Assembly (NCBI GenBank): GCA_025359685.1
Contig: JANYEY010000057.1
Location: 1-35,179, forward strand
Direction: 5' to 3'
Source: Sphingomonadaceae bacterium
GTDB taxonomy: Bacteria; Pseudomonadota; Alphaproteobacteria; Sphingomonadales; Sphingomonadaceae
Length of the DNA: 35,179 bases
Position 1 is the stretch's first letter, and each line of letters starts with the position of its first letter. Position numbers and translations under genes: made by a program. The notes below the pieces were generated by a model. That model made no database searches. It worked only from the letters and a program-made list of their open reading frames with translations, and was not told the origin of the DNA. This document shows, one piece after another, positions 1 through 6,974 of the stretch.

Positions 1-33
1 TATCGTTCGAAACGGGGCAGAAGGGGACTACCC

Positions 34-729
34 ATGCGCGTGTTGCTGATCGAGGACGAGCCGACCACGGCCCGGGCTATCGAACTGATGCTGACTACCG
101 AAGGCTTCAACGTCTATTCGACCGATCTGGGCGAAGAAGGCTTGGATCTGGGCAAGCTGTATGATTACGACATCATCCTCTTGGACCTCAACCTGCCCGA
201 CATGCATGGGTATGACGTGCTCAAAAAGCTCCGCGTCGCCAAGGTGCAGACCCCGGTGCTGATCCTTTCGGGCATTTCGGAAATGGATTCGAAGGTTCGC
301 AGCTTCGGCTTCGGCGCTGACGATTACGTGACCAAGCCGTTCCACCGTGAAGAGCTGGTCGCCCGCATCCACGCCGTGGTGCGCCGTTCGAAGGGCCACT
401 CGCAGTCGGTCATCCGCACCGGCAAGCTGGCGGTCAATCTCGATGCCAAGACGGTCGAAGTCGATAGTGCCCGGGTGCATCTGACTGGCAAGGAATATGC
501 GATGCTCGAGCTGCTTTCGCTGCGCAAGGGCACCACGCTGACCAAGGAAATGTTCCTCAACCACCTCTACGGCGGGATGGACGAACCCGAACTCAAGATC
601 ATCGACGTGTTCATCTGCAAGCTGCGCAAGAAGCTCGCGCATGCCTGCAATGGTGAAAACTACATCGAAACCGTCTGGGGCCGCGGCTATGTGCTGCGCG
701 ATCCGGGCGAAGAAGCGCAAGCCGCTTAA
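34..729 (+). CDS. ctrA: Cell-cycle response regulator CtrA
   Basis: DNA-binding response regulator of 231 residues, the usual CtrA length. The receiver domain covers about residues 1-115, with acidic residues E7/D8, phospho-acceptor D51 (in LLDLNLP) and the conserved K in the DDYVTKPF segment near residue 107. An OmpR-type winged-helix domain follows (about 130-225), ending in the family motif [13 protein letters not shown]. In alphaproteobacteria CtrA~P binds TTAA-N7-TTAA sites and controls division, motility and, in some species, the replication origin; it is phosphorylated through CckA-ChpT. The protein ends in Ala-Ala; a C-terminal Ala pair is known to matter for ClpXP degradation of Caulobacter CtrA, and it may do so here by analogy. 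An A/G-rich ribosome site (aagggg) lies just before the ATG. The promoter is mostly outside the window. A hairpin terminator follows the stop. Confidence 0.97.
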   Translation: MRVLLIEDEPTTARAIELMLTTEGFNVYSTDLGEEGLDLGKLYDYDIILLDLNLPDMHGYDVLKKLRVAKVQTPVLILSGISEMDSKVRSFGFGADDYVTKPFHREELVARIHAVVRRSKGHSQSVIRTGKLAVNLDAKTVEVDSARVHLTGKEYAMLELLSLRKGTTLTKEMFLNHLYGGMDEPELKIIDVFICKLRKKLAHACNGENYIETVWGRGYVLRDPGEEAQAA

Positions 730-755
730 GTCCAATTTCAGGATTACCCGGAAGA

Positions 756-792
756 CCGGCCCGTCTCGCAAGAGGCGGGCCGCTTTCGTTAG
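756..792 (+). terminator. Hairpin terminator after ctrA
   Basis: A 10-bp stem (758-767 with 772-781, one G-U pair) closes on a GCAA tetraloop. It is followed by a short T-containing tail (gctttcgtt). It lies 28 bases after the ctrA stop, so it probably ends the ctrA transcript. The tail has few Ts, so termination may be partial. Confidence 0.7.
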
Positions 793-1118
793 TGGTCCTG
801 AGAGACGGTCAAAACAGATTGGCTTGGACCGCTTGGACCACAGTCCTGGCCAAAATAAACTGACGGTCCCGGATCGCACCGCAAGCGGGGTTAGCGCGCC
901 GCGCGGGCGCGGGGAAAAGGCGGAGATGGAAGGCATACGCGCGGCTTATCAGGCGGCGGCGGTGTAGGAAAATCGCCTAGGGCAAGCTCCCCTGCGCGCC
1001 CGGCCAATACCCGGGAGCGTTGAGGACGTTGGGCGGCGGGGGTGCCCACCCTTCGATCATGGCCTTGAGGCCGAGAGAGGTTTCCTTTTGTGCCGAACCG
1101 CTTTAGCGGACCCCGACC
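793..1118 (+). other. Gene-free stretch with several hairpins before trmB
   Basis: No convincing gene lies between the ctrA terminator and trmB. Visible elements in order: GTGGTCC (792-798), which can pair with GGACCAC (835-841); a tandem repeat of the 9-mer gcttggacc (822-839); a 13-codon ORF (926-967) whose GGAG sits directly against the ATG, too close to be a good ribosome site; a CCCGG/CCGGG hairpin around 1000-1016; a GGCC-TTGA-GGCC hairpin (1063-1074) followed by a T-rich run (1080-1090); and CCGCT-TT-AGCGG (1098-1109) just ahead of the trmB ATG. This could be a structured 5' leader or a small RNA. I could not match it to a riboswitch or RNA family I know. Confidence 0.4.
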
Positions 1119-1838
1119 ATGACCGCGCACAAACCCGGCGATCCGATCACGCTCAACCGGCTCTACGGCCGTTCGAAGGGCAAGCCGCTGCGTGCCGGGC
1201 AACAGGGGCTAGTCGATACCTTGCTACCGCGCATCGCCATGCCGACTGAGGGCCCGGTCACCGCTCCGGCGCTGTTCGGCGATGATCGCGCGCTGCACTT
1301 CGAGATCGGCTTTGGCGGCGGCGAGCACATGGCGGCGCGGGCCGACATGCTGCCCGATCATGGCTTTATCGGGGCCGAGCCGTTCCTCAACGGGGTGGCG
1401 CAGGCGCTGGTCCATGTCGACGGAGACGGCGGGCGGCACCCGCCATTGGGCAATGTACGGATCCATCACGGCGATGCGCTCGAAGTCCTGCAGCGGGTTC
1501 CCGATGGCTCGCTGAGTTTCCTTTACCTGCTCCATCCCGATCCCTGGCCCAAGGCGCGCCACGCCAAGCGGCGGATGATGAATGATGGCCCGGTCGACCT
1601 GTTCGCGGCCAAGCTGCGGCCCGGCGGCGAGCTGCGCTTCGGCACCGATCACGCGGTTTACCTGCGCCACGCGCTGATGGTGATGCGCCGGCATGCCGAT
1701 CAGTTCGAATGGCTGTGCGACGATCCAGCGCAGTTCCAGAACCGCCCTCCCGGCTGGCCTGAGACCCGTTACGAGGTCAAGGCACGGACGGTCTATGATC
1801 ACGAGGTGTGGTACTTTCGCTATCGGAGAATGCCATGA
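1119..1838 (+). CDS. trmB: tRNA (guanine-N7)-methyltransferase TrmB
   Basis: A 239-residue SAM-dependent enzyme that methylates N7 of G46 in the variable loop of tRNAs. The SAM-binding loop EIGFGGGEH lies near residue 62. The family motif LLHPDPWPKARHAKRR lies around 135-150, with GTDHAVY further on and TRYEVKA near the C terminus; these are the hallmarks of TrmB. The start at 1119 has only a weak ribosome site (gcgga), and a small hairpin (1098-1109) overlaps that region. The stop codon overlaps the ATG of the next gene (ATGA), which implies translational coupling with the racemase-family gene. In related genomes I recall trmB beside metK; metK is not adjacent here. Confidence 0.95.
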   Translation: MTAHKPGDPITLNRLYGRSKGKPLRAGQQGLVDTLLPRIAMPTEGPVTAPALFGDDRALHFEIGFGGGEHMAARADMLPDHGFIGAEPFLNGVAQALVHVDGDGGRHPPLGNVRIHHGDALEVLQRVPDGSLSFLYLLHPDPWPKARHAKRRMMNDGPVDLFAAKLRPGGELRFGTDHAVYLRHALMVMRRHADQFEWLCDDPAQFQNRPPGWPETRYEVKARTVYDHEVWYFRYRRMP

Positions 1839-2533
1839 AGATGTTGGGCCTGATCGGCGGGATGAGCTGGGAAAGCTCGGCGCAGTATTACCGGCTGATC
1901 AACGAAGGCGTGCGCGCCGCGCGCGGACCGACGGCATCGGCACGGCTGCTGCTGTGGTCGTTCGATTTTGCCGAGATCGAAGCGCTCCAGCATGCGGGCG
2001 ATTGGGCGGCGTTGACCGCGCTGATGGAGAATGCGGCCAAGGGGCTGGCGGTTGCCGGGGCAGAACAGCTGCTGATCTGCACCAATACCATGCACCTTAT
2101 GGCTGACGAAGTCGAAGCGGCGGCCGGAATCCCGTTGCTCCACATCGCCGACCCGGCCGGCGCGGCGATCCGGGCGGCGGGGCTGCACAAGGTCGGGCTG
2201 CTCGGCACCGCCTTCACCATGGAGCAGGGGTTCTACAAGGACCGGCTGGTGCAGCGTCACGGGCTCGAAGTGCTGGTGCCCAATGCGGATGACCGCGCGT
2301 TGGTCCACCAGGTGATCTATGATGAGTTGGTTGCGGGAACTGTCACTGAGACATCGCGTGCAGCCTACCGCAACGTGATCACGCGGCTGGTGGCGCGTGG
2401 CGCGCAGGGCATTGTGCTTGGCTGTACCGAGATCATGTTGCTGATCGGCGCGGAGGACAGCGCGGTGCCGCTGTTCGATACCACTGCGCTCCACGCCGCT
2501 GCGGCGGTCAACGCACTGCTTCAGAGCGACTGA
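1835..2533 (+). CDS. Aspartate/glutamate racemase family protein
   Basis: A 232-residue PLP-independent amino-acid racemase of the YgeA/aspartate-racemase group. The N terminus MKMLGLIGGMSWESSAQYY is typical. The two catalytic cysteines are present as C82 in ICTNTMH and C197 in LGCTEI. The expected reaction is interconversion of L- and D-amino acids by a two-base Cys/Cys mechanism. Substrate cannot be read from sequence; YgeA relatives act on several amino acids. The start is placed at 1835 because it has a good ribosome site (ggaga) and overlaps the trmB stop by four bases. An in-frame start 27 bases upstream would extend into trmB without better support. Confidence 0.88.
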   Translation: MKMLGLIGGMSWESSAQYYRLINEGVRAARGPTASARLLLWSFDFAEIEALQHAGDWAALTALMENAAKGLAVAGAEQLLICTNTMHLMADEVEAAAGIPLLHIADPAGAAIRAAGLHKVGLLGTAFTMEQGFYKDRLVQRHGLEVLVPNADDRALVHQVIYDELVAGTVTETSRAAYRNVITRLVARGAQGIVLGCTEIMLLIGAEDSAVPLFDTTALHAAAAVNALLQSD

Positions 2534-2585
2534 GGCCGGGAACCTTGTTCGTCCCAGCCGGTTGATCCGGCAAGGAGTGCAAGGG

Positions 2586-2831
2586 ATGAGCGTGATCGGC
2601 TATACATTGCTGCTGTTCGGCTGCGCGGACGACGGGGCCGCCTGCGAACGCATTGTCGCACCCGAACAGACCTACGCCGCCCCGGCCCAGTGCGAGGCGC
2701 AAGTCGAAACGGCGCTTGGCAGCGATACCGCGCTTCGTGCCGATTATCCGGTGGTCAAAGCGCGCTGCGTCAAGGTGTCGCACAAGGTGCTCGCCAAGGC
2801 GCGGGGGCCGCGCACCATTGCCGTGCGCTAA
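2586..2831 (+). CDS. Small four-cysteine hypothetical protein
   Basis: An 81-residue protein without a known domain. It starts MSVIGYTLLLFGCADDGAAC, a short hydrophobic stretch followed by Cys. Four cysteines in all (two near the N terminus, two spread through the rest) suggest paired disulfides or a metal site. The N-terminal hydrophobic stretch is short and has no positive charges before it, so a lipoprotein or signal peptide reading (LFGC) is weak. The start at 2586 follows a strong AAGGAG at eight bases' spacing; an in-frame upstream start at 2562 lacks this. It lies 52 bases after the racemase-family gene and may share its transcript. I recall similar unnamed proteins in sphingomonads but cannot confirm that here. 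Confidence 0.7.
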   Translation: MSVIGYTLLLFGCADDGAACERIVAPEQTYAAPAQCEAQVETALGSDTALRADYPVVKARCVKVSHKVLAKARGPRTIAVR

Positions 2832-2848
2832 TCATTCCAGCTGATATT

Positions 2849-2881
2849 CAAATCGGCTCAGCAGCGGATGCTTCCGATTTG
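2849..2881. repeat. 8-bp inverted repeat after the four-Cys gene
   Basis: CAAATCGG (2849-2856) and CCGATTTG (2874-2881) form a perfect hairpin with a 17-base loop. No T-run follows on either strand, so it is not a standard terminator. It may be an RNA 3' end stabiliser or a protein site in the 130-base gap before the TSUP gene. Confidence 0.4.
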
Positions 2882-2961
2882 CCAGCCTCGCGAATTTCTT
2901 TGTCGCGGGTCATGGCTGCGGGCGTTAGTTGCTGAACTAAGGCAGTGGCGGAGGTTCTGGC

Positions 2962-3728
2962 GTGCTTGAGATTTCCCATTTCAACCTGGACGCGCTGCTG
3001 CCCTTTATCGCAGTGGGCTTTGCCGCGCAGCTGGTCGATGGCGCGCTGGGCATGGCTTTCGGAGTCATCTCGAACACGCTGCTGGTCGCGGTCCTGGGCG
3101 TGCCGCCAGCGCTTGCCTCGCAGCGGGTGCACATCGTCGAATGCTTCACCACGGCAGTGTCGGGGATCAGCCATCTGCTCCATGGAAATATCGACAAGCG
3201 GCTGTTCTTCCGGCTGCTGATCCCCGGGCTGATCGGCGGAGTGCTGGGGGCTTACGTGCTGACCTCGATCGATGCCGCCGTGGTCAAGCCCTACGTGCTC
3301 ATCTACCTCTCGGCGATCGGCATCTACATTCTGGCGCGCGGACTGCTCTATCCGCCCAAGTTGCGCGAGGCGCGCCTGATTGCCCCGCTCGGTCTGTTCG
3401 GCGGTTTCCTCGACGCTGTCGGCGGTGGCGGCTGGGGGCCGGTGGTGGCCTCAAACCTGCTGATCCAGGGGGCCGATCCGCGTAAGGTTGTCGGCACGGT
3501 CAATTCGGTCGAATTCTTCCTGACCCTGGCGGTTTCGCTCGCCTTCATCTGGAATATCGGCGTGGCGACGTGGCTGGCGCGACCTTGGGCCTGCTGATCG
3601 GCGGCTTGCTCGCGGCGCCCATCGGAGCTTGGGCCGCCAAGCACTTCAATCCCAAGGTGAGGGTAGTGCTGGTCGGGATCGTGCTGACGCTGACCAGCCT
3701 CTATGGGGTTTATAGGGCCTGGAGCTAG
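2962..3728 (+). pseudogene. TSUP (TauE/SafE-type) permease, apparent frameshift
   Basis: A sulfite exporter TauE/SafE-family membrane protein. The open frame starts at GTG 2962 after a GGAGG-like site and gives repeated hydrophobic segments, with the family-like pieces QLVDGALGMAFG and GGFLDAVGGGGWGP. That frame stops at 3595-3597 after 211 residues. From about 3576 another frame continues without a break as GATLGLLIGGLLAAPIGAW and onward, ending at TAG 3726-3728. One extra G in the G pair around 3576 would join the two parts into about 255 residues, the normal family length. Either the gene has a recent single-base deletion or the base call is wrong. The restored reading ends sharing its last bases with the end of the convergent CitE-like gene. 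Substrates of this family are small organic or inorganic anions; which one is unknown here. Confidence 0.82.
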
Positions 3729-4582
3729 CTGATCGCCGCCGCGATCGCGAGCGTTCGCCGCGCTTGCTCCAGATGCAGTAGCTCGACCATCCGCCCCTCC
3801 AAGCGGATCGCGCCCTTGCCGGCGTTGTCCGGATCTTCGAACGCCGCGACCACGCTGTGCGCCGCCTCGATTTCCCCTGCGTTCGGCGAGAAGACGTCGT
3901 TGCACGGTTCGATCTGGTCGGGGTGGATCAGCGACTTGCCATCGAAGCCGAACTCCAGACCTTGCGCAGCCTCGCGCCGCATCACTTCGGGATCGCGGAA
4001 TTCGTTGCAGACCCCGTCGATCACGATCAGGCCATGCGCCCGCGCCGCGCAGACCGCCGCGCTCAGGATTGGCAGGAACGGTGCCCGGCCCGGCCTGATC
4101 TGCGCGCGCATGTCCTTGGCGAGGTCATTGGTGCCGAGCACGAAGGCCGCGAGCCGGCTCGTGGCCTTTAGTGCGGCGAGAGCCGGAAGCTCAGGCACGA
4201 CCGCGCAGGTCTCGATCATCGTCCACAGCCGGGTCGCGGCCGGAGCGGAGGCCAGCGCCGCGTCATAGCTGCGCAGGCCCGCACAATCGCTGACCTTGGG
4301 CACAAGCACGGCATCGGGTCCCGCCGCGGCAACCGCAGCCAGGTCCGCCGCGCCCCACGGGGTGTCGAGGCCGTTGACCCGGATCACCAGTTCGCGCCGG
4401 CCCCAGCCGCCATCGCTGACCGCGCGCATTGCCGCGGCGCGCGCTTCATCCTTGGCTTCGGGCGCGACTGCATCTTCAAGGTCGAGGATCACGACGTCGG
4501 CGCCCAGCGTGCGCGCCTTGGCCAGCGCTTTGGGGTTCGAAGCGGGCAGGAACAGCGCGCTGCGACGCGGGCGCAGGTCCAT
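3725..4582 (-). CDS. HpcH/HpaI aldolase family, CitE-like CoA-ester lyase
   Basis: A 285-residue TIM-barrel lyase of the CitE/malyl-CoA lyase group. Visible family features are RSALFLPASNPKAL at the N terminus, the metal-binding LDLEDAV near residue 32-38, RVNGLDT near 67-74, the MIET segment, and the C-terminal GFDGKSLIHPDQIEP. Relatives cleave (or hydrolyse) malyl-CoA, beta-methylmalyl-CoA, citramalyl-CoA or citryl-CoA; the exact substrate is not evident. It starts five bases after the maeB stop, so the two are almost certainly one transcript. That points to malate or malyl-CoA handling rather than citrate fermentation, and no citrate lyase alpha or gamma subunit genes are present. Confidence 0.88.
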   Translation of the reverse strand: MDLRPRRSALFLPASNPKALAKARTLGADVVILDLEDAVAPEAKDEARAAAMRAVSDGGWGRRELVIRVNGLDTPWGAADLAAVAAAGPDAVLVPKVSDCAGLRSYDAALASAPAATRLWTMIETCAVVPELPALAALKATSRLAAFVLGTNDLAKDMRAQIRPGRAPFLPILSAAVCAARAHGLIVIDGVCNEFRDPEVMRREAAQGLEFGFDGKSLIHPDQIEPCNDVFSPNAGEIEAAHSVVAAFEDPDNAGKGAIRLEGRMVELLHLEQARRTLAIAAAIS

Positions 4583-4587
4583 CCCGT

Positions 4588-6864
4588 TCAGCCCGCCACG
4601 CCCGCAGCTGCGAGCACGGCCAATGTCAGGACATCGGGCGCAATCGCGGTCATCGGCGCAATCTGGACCGGCTTTTCCATGCCGAGCAGCATCGGTCCGA
4701 TCGTGGCGTTGCCGGCCAGTTCGCGCAGCAGCTTGGCCGAGATATTGGCCGATTGCAGCCCTGGCATGACCAGCACATTGGCCGGGGCAGAGAGCCGGCT
4801 GAACGGATAGTTCTTCATCACCGCCGGGTTGAGCGCGGCATCGGGGGCCAGCTCGCCTTCATATTCAAACCCGGGCTGTTCGGCATCGAGCAGCGCGACC
4901 GCATCGCGGATGTTTTCCAGATAACGCCCGGGCGGGTTGCCGAAGGTCGAATAAGACAGGAAGGCCACGCGCGGTTCATGCCCCAGCCGCCGCGCCACGG
5001 CAGCGGTTTCCTTGGCGATTACCGCCAGGTCGGCCGCGGTCGGGCGTTCGTTGACCGTCGTATCGGCCAGGAACACGGTATAATTCTTGCCGATCATCAG
5101 GTGGATGCCGAACGGCAGCCGGCCGTCCTGCGGATCGAGCACGTGGCGCACTTCGCGCATCGTCTGCGCGAAGGTCCGGGTGATGCCGGTGACCATTGCA
5201 TCGCCGATGCCCATCTTGAGCAGGAGCGAGGCAAACACATTGCGGTCCTGGTTGACCATCCGCTTGACGTCGCGCTCCATAAACCCGCGGCGCTTGAGCC
5301 GTTCGTACAGCAGTTCGACCATCGCCGGTACATAGATGCTGACTGCTGAATTCTCGATCTGGAAGGCTTCGGGCTGTTCCACGCCCAGCTCGATCAGCTT
5401 GGCCTTGACCGCATCGGTGCGGCCAACCAGCACCGGTTCGCCATAACCGAAATCGCGGTACTGGATCGCTGCGCGCAGCACGATCTCGTTCTCCGCCTCG
5501 GCAAAAATCATCCGTTTGGGATTGGCCTTCACTCGGTCGTAAACCTCGGTCAGCACCGAGGTGGTCGGGTTGAGCCTGGCTTTTAGCTCGGTGCGGTAGA
5601 GATCGAAATCCTCGATCGGCTTTTGCGCCACGCCCGAATCCATTGCCGCCTTGGCGACGGCCGACGAGACCACTTCCATCAGGCGCGGGTCGAACGGCGC
5701 GGGGATGATGTAATCGGGGCCGAAGTGGTACTTCTGACCATAAGCCGCGGCGACTTCCTCGGGCACCTGTTCGCGCGCCAGCTGGGCAATGGCATGGGCT
5801 GCGGCGATCTTCATTTCTTCGTTGATCGCGGTCGCCCGCACGTCGAGCGCGCCGCGGAAGATGAAGGGGAAACCGAGCACGTTGTTGACCTGGTTGGGAT
5901 AGTCCGAGCGGCCGGTGGCGACGATCGCATCGGGCCGCACCGCCTTGGCATCGGGCGGAGTGATCTCGGGGTCGGGGTTGGCCATTGCAAAGATGATCGG
6001 CTGCGGCGCCATATCCTTGACCATGTCCTGCGTGATCGCGCCTGCGGCCGACAGACCGAGCACGATGTCCGCGCCGTGCATCGCTTCCTTGAGCGTGCGC
6101 TTTTCAGTGACAACGGCGTGGGCGGACTTGAACTGGTCAACACCCTCGCGGCCAACGTAAATAACGCCCTTGGTATCGCACACCATGACATTCTCATGGC
6201 GCACGCCCATCGATTTGATCAGCGCGGTACAAGCCAGCGCAGACGCGCCGGCCCCGTTTACCACCACCTTGACGTCCTTGAACGCGCGACCGGTCAGGAA
6301 GCAGGCATTGACGAGGCCTGCAGCCGCGATGATCGCGGTGCCGTGCTGGTCATCGTGCATCACCGGGATCTTCATCCGGTCGCGCAGAGCCTGTTCGATC
6401 ACGAAGCATTCGGGGGCCTTGATATCCTCAAGGTTGATCCCGCCGAAGCTCGGCTCCATCATGGCGATGGCTTCGATCAGCGCATCGGGATCTTCGCTGT
6501 CGAGTTCGATATCGATCGAATCGACGTCGGCAAAGCGCTTGAACAGAACTGCCTTGCCTTCCATCACCGGCTTGGATGCCAGCGCGCCAAGGTTGCCCAT
6601 GCCGAGGATCGCGGTACCGTTCGAGATGACCGCGACAAGGTTGCCCTTGGCGGTATATTCATACGCATCAGCAGGATTGTCGTAGATCGCCTGGACCGGC
6701 ACCGCGACGCCGGGCGAATAGGCAAGCGAAAGGTCGCGCTGGGTCGCCATCGGCTTGGAAGCAATGATCTCGATCTTACCGGGGCGAATCGTCTTGTGGT
6801 AGAACAGCGCCTCGCGCTCGGTGAAGCGGACGTTGGCTTCTTCCCTGGGGGTATCGTCTGACAC
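4588..6864 (-). CDS. maeB: NADP-dependent malic enzyme (MaeB type, with phosphotransacetylase-like domain)
   Basis: Decarboxylates malate to pyruvate with NADP reduction. The malic-enzyme domain fills about residues 1-430 (YSPGVA, GNLGALASKPVMEGKA, DDQHGTA, VVNGAGASALAC, MANPDPEI). A phosphotransacetylase-like domain fills about 440-758 (RMIFAEAENE, MLLGMEKPVQIAPM). In characterised MaeB proteins the second domain is thought to be regulatory, binding acetyl-CoA, and not catalytic. The start is set at GTG 6864, giving 758 residues, because GGGAG lies at correct spacing and the next residues match the usual N terminus. An open extension to 6945 would run into the region facing mutS. The gene leads a two-gene operon with the CitE-like lyase and is divergent from mutS. 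Confidence 0.95.
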   Translation of the reverse strand: MSDDTPREEANVRFTEREALFYHKTIRPGKIEIIASKPMATQRDLSLAYSPGVAVPVQAIYDNPADAYEYTAKGNLVAVISNGTAILGMGNLGALASKPVMEGKAVLFKRFADVDSIDIELDSEDPDALIEAIAMMEPSFGGINLEDIKAPECFVIEQALRDRMKIPVMHDDQHGTAIIAAAGLVNACFLTGRAFKDVKVVVNGAGASALACTALIKSMGVRHENVMVCDTKGVIYVGREGVDQFKSAHAVVTEKRTLKEAMHGADIVLGLSAAGAITQDMVKDMAPQPIIFAMANPDPEITPPDAKAVRPDAIVATGRSDYPNQVNNVLGFPFIFRGALDVRATAINEEMKIAAAHAIAQLAREQVPEEVAAAYGQKYHFGPDYIIPAPFDPRLMEVVSSAVAKAAMDSGVAQKPIEDFDLYRTELKARLNPTTSVLTEVYDRVKANPKRMIFAEAENEIVLRAAIQYRDFGYGEPVLVGRTDAVKAKLIELGVEQPEAFQIENSAVSIYVPAMVELLYERLKRRGFMERDVKRMVNQDRNVFASLLLKMGIGDAMVTGITRTFAQTMREVRHVLDPQDGRLPFGIHLMIGKNYTVFLADTTVNERPTAADLAVIAKETAAVARRLGHEPRVAFLSYSTFGNPPGRYLENIRDAVALLDAEQPGFEYEGELAPDAALNPAVMKNYPFSRLSAPANVLVMPGLQSANISAKLLRELAGNATIGPMLLGMEKPVQIAPMTAIAPDVLTLAVLAAAGVAG

Positions 6865-6974
6865 TGGTATCTCCCGCAATGGCCTTTGCCCTAACCCAGC
6901 AGCGCGCGACGCGATAGGGGAAAGCTGCGCGGTAATCCGTCGCAAATGGAGCCTATCCGCGCTAGGCTAGTAAC

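Noticed and set aside
961..974. 14-base match (gtgtaggaaaatcg) between 961-974 and 14959-14972
   Set aside because: A match of this length within 35 kb is expected about once or twice by chance, and the flanks do not match.
730..1118. 6S RNA, RNase P RNA, tmRNA or SAM/SAH riboswitch
   Set aside because: I looked for the characteristic conserved cores of these RNAs and saw none; only generic hairpins are visible.
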